Notes: generated from the sequence alone by a model not told the origin. Positions 35,221 through 48,050 are shown, counted from the first letter of the stretch. The stretch: 64,000 nucleotides of DNA from Pisaster brevispinus (GCA_023634235.1 JAMKCF010000011.1:8227218-8291217), one strand, 5' to 3'. A program made the numbers and translations.

Positions 35221-36103
35221 TATGACTAAAAAATGATCCAATCTTTATTGCTATTTTTAAAACAAATAACTCTGCAAAATAAGTGCAGCATTGCTATGCA
35301 TGGTTGAATATTGAATCACGTTTTAATAATTTTCGTTTGAAAATACAAAGTTCTTCTTGAGGCCAAATTTACATTAAAAAAACACGTCTTTATGCCCTCA
35401 GGTCCTTTATGTCAATCTGATTCTGAGCATTTAAACATACATTTGGGAATGTAGGCCTATATCCACCGACCACGTGCCTCGACAGGCTCGTGTTTTCGAC
35501 ATTACCATAATGATTGATGCAACCACATAGGCCTAACTGATAATAAATTATGTTAACATTATTTTGTCAGCATTAAAGGGGGCGCCCCAACTTTCTGAAA
35601 GAATGAAACTAAGTACACTGTTGTAATTCGGTGAGTCATCCCCCATCAAACAAAATAATAATAATAACAATTTGAACATAATAAAATATAATAAAAAATA
35701 ACAATAGATAAATAAATAAATAAATAAATAAGTACTACTTCCAATAAGGATAATAATAATAAATGAATGCACACAACACAAATAAATAAAATACAAAACA
35801 AAAAAGAAAAGAAAAATAAACGACTGAAGTCTTGTCAGGTCGGGCTTGTTTTAATGGAGGCAACCGAAAAAACAAAACAACGGTGGTGCAGGAGCCTCAA
35901 AAAGAAAATCTTATTTTCAACTTCGACTCAGTTGCACATAGACAGTGTACTTCTCAGGCGGATAGGTATTGGTAGAATCTGGCAAAAATCTGGTATCTGA
36001 CCAATCCATTTAGCTCAATTTGATTATGTCCTCTGCCAATAGTAGCGGCCCAGTAATCGGGGCATATAGTCAGGCATGTCAAATTAACTGAAAAGGATTG
36101 GTC
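35221..36103. other. Intergenic, A/T simple repeats
   Basis: Contains (ATAA)n at 35705-35730 and further A-rich low complexity to 35820, with TAGGCCTA at 35452 and 35528. No gene. Confidence 0.5.
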
Positions 36104-36297
36104 TTTTTTTATTTTTTTTATTATTTTTTATTATGAGATATCGCACAACTCACAAGGACGGCCACTTCAAGGTGAGGGCTACACTTAACTGATTTGGGCT
36201 GTCAACCCAGATCAACTGTCACCAGAGGCACGTTGCCACCTACTCCTGGGGCTGAAACAGGGTTACCCCCTTTACAGTCCGTGAGGATATAGGCATG
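36104..36297 (-). mobile_element. 5'-truncated SINE (same subfamily as 2241-3313)
   Basis: On the reverse strand it starts near CATGCCTATATCCTCACGGA, runs through GACTGTAAAGGGGGTAACCC and CCCCAGGAGTAGGTGGCAAC, and ends in an A-rich tail. The tRNA-like head is missing, as expected for 5' truncation. It keeps a single TAA where the 2-kb copy holds a 727-bp MITE. Confidence 0.75.
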
Positions 36298-37945
36298 TGT
36301 ATAATCATAATGATAAATGGGGAGGGGTCCAACTCAAGACAAATAAAGTATCAAAACAAAATATTTTGGGTACAAGGATCCTGAAACGGAGGTGGTGTTC
36401 GGTTTACTCCTTCCCACCATATAGCAACGGTCAGAAGGGCCCGAGTTGACCCTTACGGTTTGACCATTTGGTGATGTGACCAATCTCCAATCAAGGTAAA
36501 TTTTTCCTTATAACTTAAACTGAATAGAGCTCTTGCTTACTCTGAAAATAATAAAATTCAGTCGCGCTCCTGTGACTCGAAAACTGGTCATTGCTGCCCC
36601 ATGGAAATTACTGGAAAGTGACGATTCTGTAAGTCAAAAAGCCATTAGGCCTCAATAAATCTACACTGCATAGGCATTCTTTTTAACCTTATATGATGTA
36701 CTTTCTATGCACTTGGGTACGGTGTGAAAAAAAAATATATTGGCCTAACGATCAGACGTTTGCCCGTGAAAATTATCATCGAGCTGATAATGGTTTTACT
36801 CACTTCAAACATGGAGCAAAATAGTTTAAAGTTCCCCAAATTACCCGTCACATCAATAAAAACACTCTCGTGAATGCACACAAACCACATGTAGGCAAAG
36901 AGGATCTGACCCGTCTACCCGGCCAGACAATTAAAATTTCAACTGCATACACACAAAAAGGTAACTCATACACGTACTCAATAAGCAGCTGCTGCCCCCT
37001 ATGTCACTTCAACACAGGGCCGTCTATCATCATCAGAATTCGCGCCAAAACTTCCTCTTTGCTTTTTATTATTTGGCTATTTTTATTACAACCCGGCAAG
37101 GTCAGGTCGCGGTCGCGACTCTCCTGCCCTCTCTCTGTAGTAGAGGGCTAATCGTGTTCAGATTCTTGCGTGGCGTTAGTTTCATTCAGAACATGCATGG
37201 TGTGTGTTGTTTAGTCAGTCAGAACAGTCAGAACAAGCTCGGGGGACCGTCAGCGCATACTCGGCCAGACATTTTGAAGTGGCCTTGTACATTAGCGAAA
37301 CTGTGATTATTATTTGCACAAAAGACTTGGAGATAATCATTGTATAGCCATGAAGACTCAAACAATGTTTTTCTTTCGCAGGTTTTCCAAGTACTGTAAT
37401 TATACGTGTAAGTTTTCTAGTCAACAAGCAAACGTTAACCATTGAAAGTTTTGAGAAAATTGTTTTTTCTCGAAGGCTAAAAAAAAAGAAGGTTATATAC
37501 GGTTTTTTTCAGTGTTGGTTGTCTGCCCATTGTACTGTAACTAAATATTTATTTGGTATTACATTAAACAATTTTGGTGGCAAACAATAATATAAATCAC
37601 ATGCTATAACTACCTATAATATAAGCCTTCTCCAAGCCGAAGTGTATTTTTTAAGCCACTTCAAAATTTGAATATAATACAAAATTTAATTGGGTTCCAC
37701 GCGGGTGATTTCATAGAGTCGTCAACACCAGCAGCTGCGGCGCCTCGTGTTTCTCTTCTGCCCTCTTTTGTTTGCTCCAGGTTTTTTCATTTTCCTTTTT
37801 TTTTCTCCACGCCGAGAATAATTTGTCCCGCTCTTCATATACATACAGCAAGTAATGTACATTTATGTACATGTCGTATTTTTCGTTGTCTTTTTGTTGT
37901 GGAAATCATGCAAAGCGCGCCAAAATTGTATCCCGCAATCTGAAA
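36298..37945. other. Intergenic upstream of MEX3
   Basis: No coding signal. A short inverted repeat GCCCTCT/AGAGGGC lies at about 37127-37149 beside GGTCGCGGTCGCGACTC. Close to the MEX3 promoter, 37720-37750 contains CAGCAGCTGCGGCGCC (E-box CAGCTG). The distal part may hold MEX3 enhancers, but nothing directly shows this. Confidence 0.4.
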
Positions 37946-38036
37946 CCCCGCCTCCTTAACGAAATAGACCAATCGTATGGTTTAAATATCCTCATTAGCA
38001 TAGGCGTGACGAGCTGGGTGCCTTTGACTGACGTCA
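37946..38036 (+). promoter_or_regulatory. Probable MEX3 core promoter
   Basis: In order: CCCCGCCTCC (GC box, 37946-37955), GACCAATCG with CCAAT at 37969-37973, a TATA-like TTTAAATA at 37981-37988, and a full CRE TGACGTCA at 38029-38036. The spacing puts a start site at roughly 38010-38020, giving a 5' UTR of about 180 nt before the ATG at 38197. In that case the CRE would lie just inside the transcript. Assignment is by motif and position only. Confidence 0.45.
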
Positions 38037-38196
38037 GATGCTGTATTTTACGAAGTAGTCATTTAGAACACACACGCACTGTCTTTGCTTCCCGCGTCCG
38101 AGACCGACACGAAGTAACAACTCCTGCAAGGAATACATGAGAAAACCCGGACAAAGTTTTATTTTTTATATGCACTTTCAGTAGAGATTTCCTGTC

Positions 38197-41100
38197 ATGC
38201 CAAGCACACTTTTTCCAACCATGGAGCGGGTACACACCGACGAAATGGGCTTGGAAAACCAGGAACAGACCTTACAGCAAATGGCTTTAAATTTGTCGAT
38301 GCTTGGCCTACAGCACGTCCAGAGCGAAGACGAAGGTTCGTCTACAACATACGACGACAATGGCCGAAGGAGCAGTAATATGACGGAATGTGTGCCCGTG
38401 CCCAGCTCGGAACATGTAGCTGAAATAGTAGGAAGACAAGGTAAGGTTGAAAAGCACTATGCTGTTGCAAGTATGTTTTGTTTATTGGCCATTTTTAACT
38501 GCGACACATTTGCCATTTTGTGTGTAATGATCGTGTGTGGATTCGGATTCATGCAGAGAGAATGGGGGCAACGCATGCACATGCAGCATGCTGGGCGGCA
38601 TGGTCCGTGTACAAACGAATAGGCCATTGTCTGACCATAGCCTCTGTGCACGCATTCCTATTGAATGATAAAGCTCGTGTGACACATTGCATAAACCACG
38701 CTTTCATGGATGTGTTTCAAAAAAGTACATACCTCAGAATTTTTTTTCCAATTATAAATAAATGTGCACAATGATCTGGTGGTAACCTATGACTGTCTAA
38801 AACTTGTATTTTTTTTTTTGATTTGTTGTACTTAAGAATTTGTTTGGATTCGTTCCAATCAGGAACAAAGCAAGTGAAGTTGGCTGAAAACCAGAACTAA
38901 TTTTGTTGCCAACAAAAATCAAATGTAATACATTACACAATTTGTATCACATTATCATGAAATGATACAATGTGTTTTAATTCAGAGATTGGATGGGGAG
39001 GGGAGTTTATTACTGTCAAGTTTTAATACCATCTGGAGTTTTTAAAACATTTTTGATATACACATGTAGCTACTGTCAAAAGCCTTGTCTTGTTGTTTCT
39101 TTCCTTTGTTGAATAGTGTTGCAATTTGAAAACCAGATACATCAATATTCATAGGTTATTGCTAGAACTAAGAATAAACAAAATGAGAAGACATTTTTGC
39201 TGTCTAAATGGTAAATGAAAAAAAAGCACCAACAACTAAAGATATGCAATTTTTTTCATGTGGTCATAAAGTTTAACAGAATTTGACATCAACTACATGT
39301 AGGTAATGCAGAAGATAATTTTTCCCAAAGTGGGCTACTTGACTTCAGAATCAACACCAAGGATTGATCACAAAACTAGAATAACTTTTCATCTAAATCA
39401 AGAAAACAGTCCATGTCAGGTGTAGTAAATATTCTTGAGTTGTAAACTGAGAAAAAGGCTGAAAAAGATGAACAATGGTCTTTTTTTGTAGGAAACAATT
39501 TACATTTTTATTCATTGAATTTTTTCCCCCTCAGAATGTCAGTTCTTGTTAAATTGCAAAGATTAGGATGTCCCTACATGAAAGTTGTGCAGGCATGTTA
39601 AATTCCAGATTTTTCCTGAAAACTTACCCTGTTTTACTAAAAATAAAAATAAAAAAAAACCCAAGGCTGGACATAAACAACACAACACAAATTTTGTAAA
39701 ATGGCATTTTTTAACTGGCTGTTTATTATTCCCATCAGGAGCTACATTTCTGCATCATAACAAAGGAAAAACTTCCATTGGAATTTATTAGAATTACTTC
39801 AAGTCTTGAACCTGATCGCTTCTTATAAAAAATAATTATTCATACTCTTTTTTAAAAATCTGTTTTTATATCTGGCTGTGCATTAACATTTCCTGTTTTT
39901 CTGACAAGCTACTATGTATGCATGTCCTCAAAACCCTTTCTGTGATTTCAGACAGCTGGCCTTACACATGTAATTGCCCAGTAAAAATCCAGGGGGACGT
40001 TGGAAACACTTTCACAGTAATATGGGACTTGTTGTTCAAGGGGCAGATTTGTTTATTTCAAACACTCGCTGCTGTCTGCAATTAAGGGTTTAAACTTTTA
40101 CCCACCTTCCAGACATGTGTGTGATCACAAACGGCAATTAGCACTCAAAATAAACAAATCTTCCCTTGAACAAGATGCAGTACTGTGAAGGTGTTTAGTC
40201 ACAGGGCTCGAATTTTTTTTTTTGGGGGGGAGAATCCACAAAATCGCAGGGCTTGAAGCTCAAAAATTGTACTGGGCCACCAGTTATTTTACAAGACCTG
40301 AATCAAAACGAGAATAAGTAAGCCTGTTGTGGTTCTGGTTATTATTATTTTTTATATGTAGGCCCCAAACTGTTTCTGAAATGGTCGCTTACACTTGTAT
40401 TAGGCCTAACTGTCCATTTGAGGGACATAATTCAAAGTTAAAAAAAATTGTGTACACGACCGGCATGTGATAAAAAAAAACATTGCTTCTTCAACACAGC
40501 ATTTTGACTTAAAGCAATCACCCCCCAGCTGACCATGCTGTTATGGGCTTTTGTGTGCCAACCACCAATGACAGTACTGTAAACAGCTTTAGTGCGAGCA
40601 CCGGGGATGGTGATGCATGTGACAATTTCAGGGAAAAAAAGAAGTTGCGAGCGCAGACCTGTTTAGTCTTCAGTCAAGGCGTTTGTAACTATTTTTTGTA
40701 TGCTATCTTCAGTATCTTGTGCTGTAATGCATGTAATGCATCGGTATATTTCACCCACAGAGGGCGTACATGTGTATGCTCTCATGAATGCTTGCTGATC
40801 TTGAAAAATTCTACAACATCCATATTATACATGTTGGAATGCATTTTTGTGCATTGTTCAATGTTGATAAATTTTTTCTTTGAACTGCAGCCAATTAAAT
40901 AAAAATAAACGTAATCCCACCTTTTACTTAAAAAATTCATGCACATGACAAAAATTCTACCTTGTCACTTAACTTTGTTTTTAGATACACCCCTAACCTT
41001 TTGGATTATTTACTGAAAACCTTCATCCATGACTTTCTGGCAGAATGTTTACAAATACAGCCCCGTAGAACTGACATGAAATTGTTACGACTGGCCATGT

Positions 41101-42949
41101 GCATATTTATAGGTTCAGCTTGGCTAAATAAGCAAGGCACTGTTATGCTTTGATGTGTTTTATTCCCTGGTCTAAAATCCAAACATGGATTTCACAGCTT
41201 CCTGCCAAGTGTAACATTAATATGCTGTCTTTTATACTAATAAGAGTTGCAAACCAATAGAACAGTTCCTTTGTCTTTTGTGTTTTGTGTATGCTGGAGT
41301 TGGGGAAAGGATGGCCAAAGTGAAATGTATTTCAAGATAACCTTAGAAACAAAGTCATTCTTTGTTGTGATAATTTTGGTACTGAAATTAATGACCTCAA
41401 GTCTGCTTTGCCATGTCAGTTCAAGGAAGTGACCTACATAATGTAGTTGTGGGTGAAGATTTAATGCATTCTTTTTTTCATGTTTATTTTTAATCATTTC
41501 CTCAAATCAAAAATGTGTGTGTCATGTCAAAATTGTAAATTGTCTATATTGTCAAGACTTTTATTGCCAATGGACTTGTACAAATACTTTATTGTTCCCC
41601 TTAAAGGTTGCAAAATCAAAGCATTGAGGGCTAAGACGAACACCTACATCAAGACACCCGTTCGTGGCGAGGACCCCATCTTCGTGGTCACAGGAAGGAA
41701 AGAAGATGTCGCTGCCGCCAAGCGAGAGATTCTCTCCGCTGCCGACCACTTCAGCCAGATCAGGGCCCGACGAAACAACCAAGTGCACAGCGCAGTGAAT
41801 GGTACAACTGCAGTGAATGGATCTCTGACCGTCCCCAATCTACCTGGACAAACGACCATCCACGTCAAAGTGCCGTACCGTGTTGTTGGGCTTGTTGTTG
41901 GACCTAAGGGGTCTACAGTGAAGAGAATTCAGCAGCAGACAAACACGTACATCATCACTCCGAGTCGTGACAACCAACCCGTTTTTATTGTCACAGGAAT
42001 GCCTGAAAATGTGGAGAGAGCCAGGGAGGAGATAGAAGCGCACATAGCACTACGCACAGGGGGGCTGATTGACTCTAGTACTGACGAGAATGACTTTGCA
42101 ACCAACGGCCGCGACACTGGCCTGTTCAGCAACCGCAACGACATGGCCATGTTCAAGCCTCCAACCTCCACCACTGCTTCTATCAATGTTCTGTCCAATA
42201 TTTTCAACCCCATGGTTGGAGGTAACAAGCAGGAGATCCAACGGGCTACCAACGGTGGTAGCACTGACAGCAACTTCTTCTTCCCCAACACCAATGGAAA
42301 CAGTAATGGTACTACAAAGCTGAATGAGTTTAACCCCTTGCCATCGTTCCCGACCAATGGTTTTTTGTTCAATGATTGCCCATCCCCAGATCTTGGAATA
42401 GATTCACCAGGGTTTGATCCACCGGTGCTTCAGACAGCAGTAAGTCAAGGTAACCCTCAATCCCTATGGCATGACCTGACACGATGCAGTTCATCCTTAA
42501 TGCTAGGATTGAACAACGTGACCACACAGCATCAGGCACCGCGACGAAGCAGCAGCGTGAGCACATCAGATCCCGTGTCCAACTCGGACACCAATGCTAA
42601 CGAGCATCCACCTGCGAGGCGCATTCGCAGCGATCCTCTTGAAGGGGGGCTCGCCGCCTTGCCCTCGTTCGTGCCATTGTCCAGTGCCAATGCGTTCCCT
42701 TCAAGCAATTCTGCGGGGAGCCACGGCAGCTCCTGCAGTAGCCCGACCGATTCGCTGGGGTCGTCCTCTGCCGCTAAAAAGAGCAAGGAGTGTGTGATGT
42801 GCTTCACAAATGAAGTCGTTGCCGCATTGGTGCCCTGTGGTCACAATATGTTTTGCATGGACTGCGCAAATCGCCTTGTGGAGACGGCCGATGGTGAGTG
42901 TCCCGTTTGCCAGACGGTCGTCACTCAAGCAATCCGCATCTTCAACTAG
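38197..42949 (+). CDS. mex3: MEX3 RNA-binding E3 ubiquitin ligase (2 coding exons)
   Basis: Coding exons 38197-38440 and 41607-42949 join as CAA G|GT TGC and encode 528 residues. Donor GTAAGG follows 38440; acceptor CTTAAAG ends at 41606. The N terminus MPSTLF resembles the vertebrate MPSSLF start. Residues 26-39 form a Leu-rich helix; 61-82 ([20 protein letters not shown]) are almost invariant in the family. KH1 spans about 66-132 with GRQG at 79-82. KH2 spans about 164-230 with GPKG at 180-183. A DENDF motif is at 241-245 and RRIRSDP at 419-425. The C-terminal RING has C477, C480, C492, H494, C498, C501, C513 and C516, and the protein ends AIRIFN as in vertebrate MEX3. MEX3 proteins bind mRNA 3' UTRs, repress translation or trigger decay, and can ubiquitinate partners, in cytoplasm and granules. 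The linkers are Asn/Ser-rich and probably disordered. No defect seen. Confidence 0.95.
38441..41606 (+). other. mex3: MEX3 intron (3166 bp)
   Basis: GT-AG intron in phase 1, falling inside the GxxG loop codons of KH1. It is AT-rich and has no convincing alternative exon; the open frames at 38520-38774, 40543-40902 and the intronic lead-in at 41480-41606 are not coding. About 38630-38715 resembles 47395-47460 and 48015-48045 (ATAGCCTCTG, AAAGCTCGT, TTTCATGGATGT). A strong inverted repeat lies at 40032-40173. Confidence 0.85.
40032..40173. repeat. Imperfect inverted repeat in the MEX3 intron
   Basis: The left arm 40032-40058 starts TTGTTCAAGGGGCAGATTTG and continues TTTATTT. The right arm 40148-40173 has the complement TTGTTCAAGGGAAGATTTGT and continues TTATTT. 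The arms differ by one base change and one indel, and the loop is 89 nt. The intron RNA could form a 26-bp helix here. It could be a small foldback transposon or a structured intronic element. Confidence 0.75.
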
Positions 42950-45800
42950 CATTGTACTAAGTATCTGCATTATGGTAGTACTCGCCATGAATTGTTACAT
43001 TCTTAATATAAATGTTAAATGAAATTAAATGTTATTGGACTATCAAAATATAAAAAAAAGGTTCATCGTCGCATATTGTATAGCATACAGATTATGGCTT
43101 AATGAAAATTTTATTCTTCAACTTTAAAGAGGATCTATTTCATACAAAGAAAACAAATATCTACTGAATAAAGTTCTTATTTAATTTACTGGGGTAATCA
43201 GCTGGGTTTTTACAGAGCTTTATGTAGCATGTATTTAATGCAAAAAAAAGTTAATGAAAAAGACAGAGTATTTACTATTAACTGTATAGTTTTCATTTAT
43301 TTGTTATATACTGATTATTATCTCAGACGAATGTAACCCGTAACACTTTCAGTTGGGACGATTTAAAAAATTGAAATATATCAGATTTTGTCTATACATA
43401 TATTTTACCCAGCCAGATGAACTTTAACCCCCATTGCATAGACTTATTTTATTGTAAACAAAGAATCCTTAGACCCTGTATGATATTGGTGCCCGGCTGA
43501 CTGCTCTCAGTGATTTGTCGTTTAATATGCACTTCAAAAAAATATTTGTATAAATAGTTGGAAAGTGTCTTGTGATTTTGTTGCATGTGTAGTGAAAGTC
43601 TTATTTTTTAATATATTCCAACAGTTCTTTGTACCTGTATATGTAGAAGTGTTATTTGACCAAATATTCCATGTTGTAACAGAAAGTTAACTATTGTTAT
43701 GAAATGCAAAAAAGATATTTTTTATTTTTCCTGTTGGCCCATTATCCTCATTCGGCCAAAAACGTTACTGATGTTATATTTGCTGAGACTTTGAAAAATT
43801 ATAATATTGTAAGAGTTTATTTTTTTGGTCGTGGAAAAAAAATTTGAAGTTTAATTAAGATGTTGAAATTTTCAGATTGTGTGCTGGTTTTTTGTACTTT
43901 GGTAAGTCACCAGAATCGAAAAGCAATGTTCGTATACAACTATTGCAGGTTTTGATTCCTAAAAAAAAATATAAAAAAAGAGAGAAGCACATTATTTTTG
44001 TAGCCCATTTATATTCATAGTGATTATTTTCACTGCATTTATGTTGATAAAAACTCTTTATATTTTAGGATACCTCTTTGTCTGTGTGCAACCAAACAGT
44101 TCTTGGTGTTTTTTGAGTCGGGAGTGAATGCAAAGCATTTGTTCCTACTGTTAAAAGTCAGTTGATAATCAGCTTCCTTTTATGGTCTGAATTTTTCTGC
44201 AATTTTTATTTTTTTAACTGGCTGCCAAAGTTAAACCATAGAGGTTAAAACAAAAAAGAAGAACTCAAGGAGTGAGAGTATTTCAATATTCAGGGATGGC
44301 CTGGTTCAATTTGTGTAAACCAAAATGTGTGCATGATCTTGAATGTCGTCATGGAAGTTACAGATTTATACACTCACATTTTTATAGTTTTGTCGTATTT
44401 TTTTTTTCCCAGCATGGAAAAAAAACATCACAAATGACAATAGATCTAAAAAAAAAAAAAAACAGGTTGAGGAATGCTAAATTGTTGATCCAAAATCCCT
44501 CACTCTTCAATTATGTTGACGCTAACTTCCATGACTTTCTTTTGATTGCACAACTAAATGTTCAGGAACCCTGTCTTAGGCCAGAAATACTTGTCAGATA
44601 TTGAGGGGGAAAACAAGCCTTTTTCATTGATTTATGTGCTGCAAGTGTGTTGGAGTTGAAACGGAGAGAGTTAAACTCAAGAATTGCTTCTTTTAAGAAA
44701 ATAGTAGAGAAAAAAAATAATGAAATGACGGTTAGAAAAGCTTAATATATTTTGTTGGTGTAAATGCACCTAAATTGTAGTAGAAATGATACATGCGCCC
44801 TTCAAAAAACCTACAGTGTTATTGCGTTAGTTACCTTATCATTTAGATTACTAGTTACAAATCCCAGTACTCTGGTGTGTTCGTTCCTGTCAAAAAGACG
44901 CCAGGCGTTGTTGTTACTATGCTTCAGTGATGTTGAGATTCCACAGTTAATCATTCAATGTTTCAAGGCTTTCTTACTAACTACAAGATTATTAATCACA
45001 AATTATTGTTGTTTGAGGTATATGTATTTTTAAAGGAAAACTATAATGGTGCATATACTAATTGTACCTTCAGCTTTTCAAAGTGTATTTTTGTCGCATG
45101 CAGACATATATAAATTGAGAGTTATGATAATAAAAAAAAATCAAAAAAAAAAAATCTAGTTTTTCTGGCAGCTGTCCAGCCATTCATGAAATAAATTTAA
45201 CAATTACTTTTGCACTATGCAAGAACACCAACCCACGCCTTTCTGGCTAAACGGAACTAAAGAAATAAAAGTATATATTTAAGATGACTGACAGTACATT
45301 GACAAAGTAGATTAATTATGATTTTTTGTAAGAAAACCAACCGAATATTGACTCACTCACTGGACGCAAACAAAAGTTTTTAAGTGTTAGCTTGATGAAG
45401 AAAAAATTACACAATACTTGAAGAGACGAGAACATAACCAAAACTAAACTTCCCTGTATTTGATAAGGAGTTTAAAAAATCTAGCTTTCTCAGTATTCAT
45501 GTTCAGGTGTTTTTTAAAAACCAGTACTGTATCCCAATTTGTCTACATCTGCTTTGACATGCATCAGGGCCTCGACTAGTAAATGTAACGTTAGCTCAAT
45601 AAACAAATTATGAAATATTTTATTAACTTAAACAAAAAGAAATGTGCACACTTCCAGTATGTCTTGCACATTTCATTATAATTTTTTGTATTTTTGGTAT
45701 TAATTAAATTTTTGAAGTTTTTAAAGAAAGTGTTTTTGAATTGCCTAAATTATTATATTCCAAAATAAAGTTATGTTAATGGAGCAATAAAGCAAGGTAT
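42950..45800 (+). promoter_or_regulatory. mex3: Probable MEX3 3' UTR with several poly-A signals
   Basis: No other gene begins here and the sequence is uniformly AU-rich with many UUUU and AUUUA words. Canonical AATAAA signals are at 43167-43172 (short form, about 220 nt UTR), 45598-45603, 45764-45769 and 45785-45790 (long form, about 2.8 kb), the last followed by T-rich DNA. Long regulated 3' UTRs are usual in vertebrate MEX3 genes. Which site is used cannot be told from sequence. Confidence 0.45.
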
Positions 45801-47389
45801 TGAGTTGCAAGTAGTGCAGTTTTTTCTATTTTCTATTTAAAATCAAGTCCATGGTTGTAACCTGTCCAGAGAGTGCACTGTACCTCTTCAAAAAATAATG
45901 TGTGATAAGGTCAGGTTCAGAATTGCAATGGTGGACAACTTGTCTTTAGTAGTTTTCTTCAATAAAAACAAAAAAGTTTCCTTGATGCTACAGAATTAAG
46001 CCATGGCTTGTAAAGGTGTACTATCTGGATAGGGTATTTTCCATTGTTTTAAACTAATCAACTTTTATGTCTTAATGTGGAATAAGTCAAATCAGTCATT
46101 TTTGCCAAGCCTGACCAGGGCAGATTGCCCTTGCTCAATTATCATTTGATTAAATTTAGCTGTTGCTATTGAGCATTCATTGCCGGGTGAAAAGTCCAGG
46201 AAACGCTTTGAGACGTGTTTCGGCCATTTGAAGACCATTTTGGCGAGATCTGGCTTGCAGGTATACATGCGAAATTAGCAACTGTAGTGTTTTTTAACTA
46301 TTAATAAATTGAAATCAGTATTCTATAATGTATGCAATTTTATTCAGAAACCATTTATATTCATGTACATGTATTTTTGTTTCTGTACAATTTAAATGAT
46401 TAAATGTTACTTATTTCTTATTTAACTGTTATATGAAAGCATGCTTCTCCACTTTGCTTCTTCCGTGCCTCTGGTGCAATTCTGTTTCTATCTGGGAAAA
46501 AAATTGTATTTTTTCCTTGTTTTTTTTTACCCCCTTGAAATAATCTTGAACAACTGGAGAAATTTTGAACCAAATCTCTCATGGCTTCCTTCACCAACAG
46601 AAAATTACTATGTGTAGTTCCAAAACTGTTGATCAGAATTTAATATAACTTTGCTTGCCATTTTCAAAACGATGCATCTGAAATTCCATATGGGCAAGGT
46701 AATATATGTATGCAATTTTCTGGTAAACCCTGGGGCCCCCAATAACTGCTTGGCTCACTTACTAAGTAATGCTTTGTTAAAATGTGTAATACAAAAATAG
46801 CTTAAGCATTTTTGTATTTTTCAACATACAGTTGATGCCACTGGTTTGTTGTTTATACACAAGTAGGTCATGTCCAGGTCATGTCACAAATGTTGCAATT
46901 GCTGCATTTACACAAGACCCAGTCTAGCCAGATTGAAATTTTGAAAGTTGGTTTAATCCGATTTTGTGTGTGTTTGGTTCTGTTTTCTTTGTCATGTTTG
47001 TAGTCTTGTCGTGTCATTTTTGTTGCATTTTGGAAGGTTGGAAAGCAATCTACCCTCTCGAAGAAGAAATCATAGCTTATCTTAAAAAATTGTTTGGAAG
47101 CATAGTATTAGCTACCCTTAAAATGGCACCATTTTATATATTTTTTATTCAGGAAATGTTTTTGAGGAAATGCCTCCCCTTTTAAAAGATAACATAAATC
47201 CTGTTCGATAATATTAAAAGTATTTGCGTGTTCACTGTTACAGCAGACCATCAGGAAAATGAATCTCTGTTCCTTGTACAGTTTTTTTTTGTCTTGGTTG
47301 GGACTGGGAGACTGACCGCTTATGGATAGAAATGGTGTGAAGCGGAGCATCGAACGGCCATAAAGTACAACTAGAGGCGGATAATGGAG
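45801..47389. other. Intergenic, nothing recognised
   Basis: AT-rich, without domains, repeats with clear ends, or RNA genes that I can support. Confidence 0.5.
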
Positions 47390-48050
47390 GTCATAGCCTC
47401 TGCATGTATCGTGCTGTTACATGTATTCCTATACAAATGCCAAAGCTCGTAGTGCTGTCTTTTTGTGTTACTTTCAATGTATACCATCCAAACTGGAAGG
47501 ACAGAATAGATTGACCCGTTTTATTTTGTTTGCGAATCAGAAATCACTATTCAAGGCATGATATTTTTCCTACTTTAGTCTGATTTCGAATTGTTTTGCC
47601 CTTGGGAAAAAATCAGATAAATTGTGATAAAATAGTCTGAAGTGTCCATTAAAAGCCTACATGTACACCGTGTGTACATGTACAGGTCGGCCTTTGTTCT
47701 TGATAAAATATTCAAACTTTTTTCCCAAGGACCCCAAAACATGCCCGCTATTGCTAGTGTGGACTGAGAACAAGATAAAAATGGTGGCAGTGTAAGGATC
47801 TATAGTGTGGCTACTCTAATAAACAAATAGCTGTTCAAAAACATACATGTACTCGCATATAGTCCAGTATCATGCAAAGGGAGATCACAGGAGACTTGAC
47901 AATGTCTATCCTGCAAGCGAACTTCGGCCTTGGATATGGGACGCTATATTTTCCTGCATATAGCATACTTCACATGAACACATCATCACCTTCATAATTA
48001 AAAAAACAAAATGATCAATAATGCCTTCATGGATGTTGTTGCACATCCGT
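47390..48050. repeat. Interspersed repeat E, copy 2 and related fragment
   Basis: 47545-47760 matches 8757-8940 (TTTTCCTACTTTAGTCTGAT). 47395-47460 and 48015-48045 match parts of 38630-38715 in the MEX3 intron. The order suggests one larger dispersed repeat of at least 600 bp of which the other copies are fragments. At 47658-47682 there is an 11-bp palindromic hairpin (TACATGTACAC, loop CGT). Confidence 0.5.

Noticed and set aside
38520..38774. Alternative MEX3 exon after the donor site
   Set aside because: The frame has no family similarity and overlaps a dispersed repeat fragment.
41480..41606. In-frame lead-in to MEX3 exon 2
   Set aside because: Family alignment shows GRQG from exon 1 joining GCKIKAL at 41607; the lead-in is intron.
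41929..42372. 147-codon reverse frame inside MEX3 exon 2, with other antisense frames nearby
   Set aside because: Shadow of the coding strand; no motif of its own.
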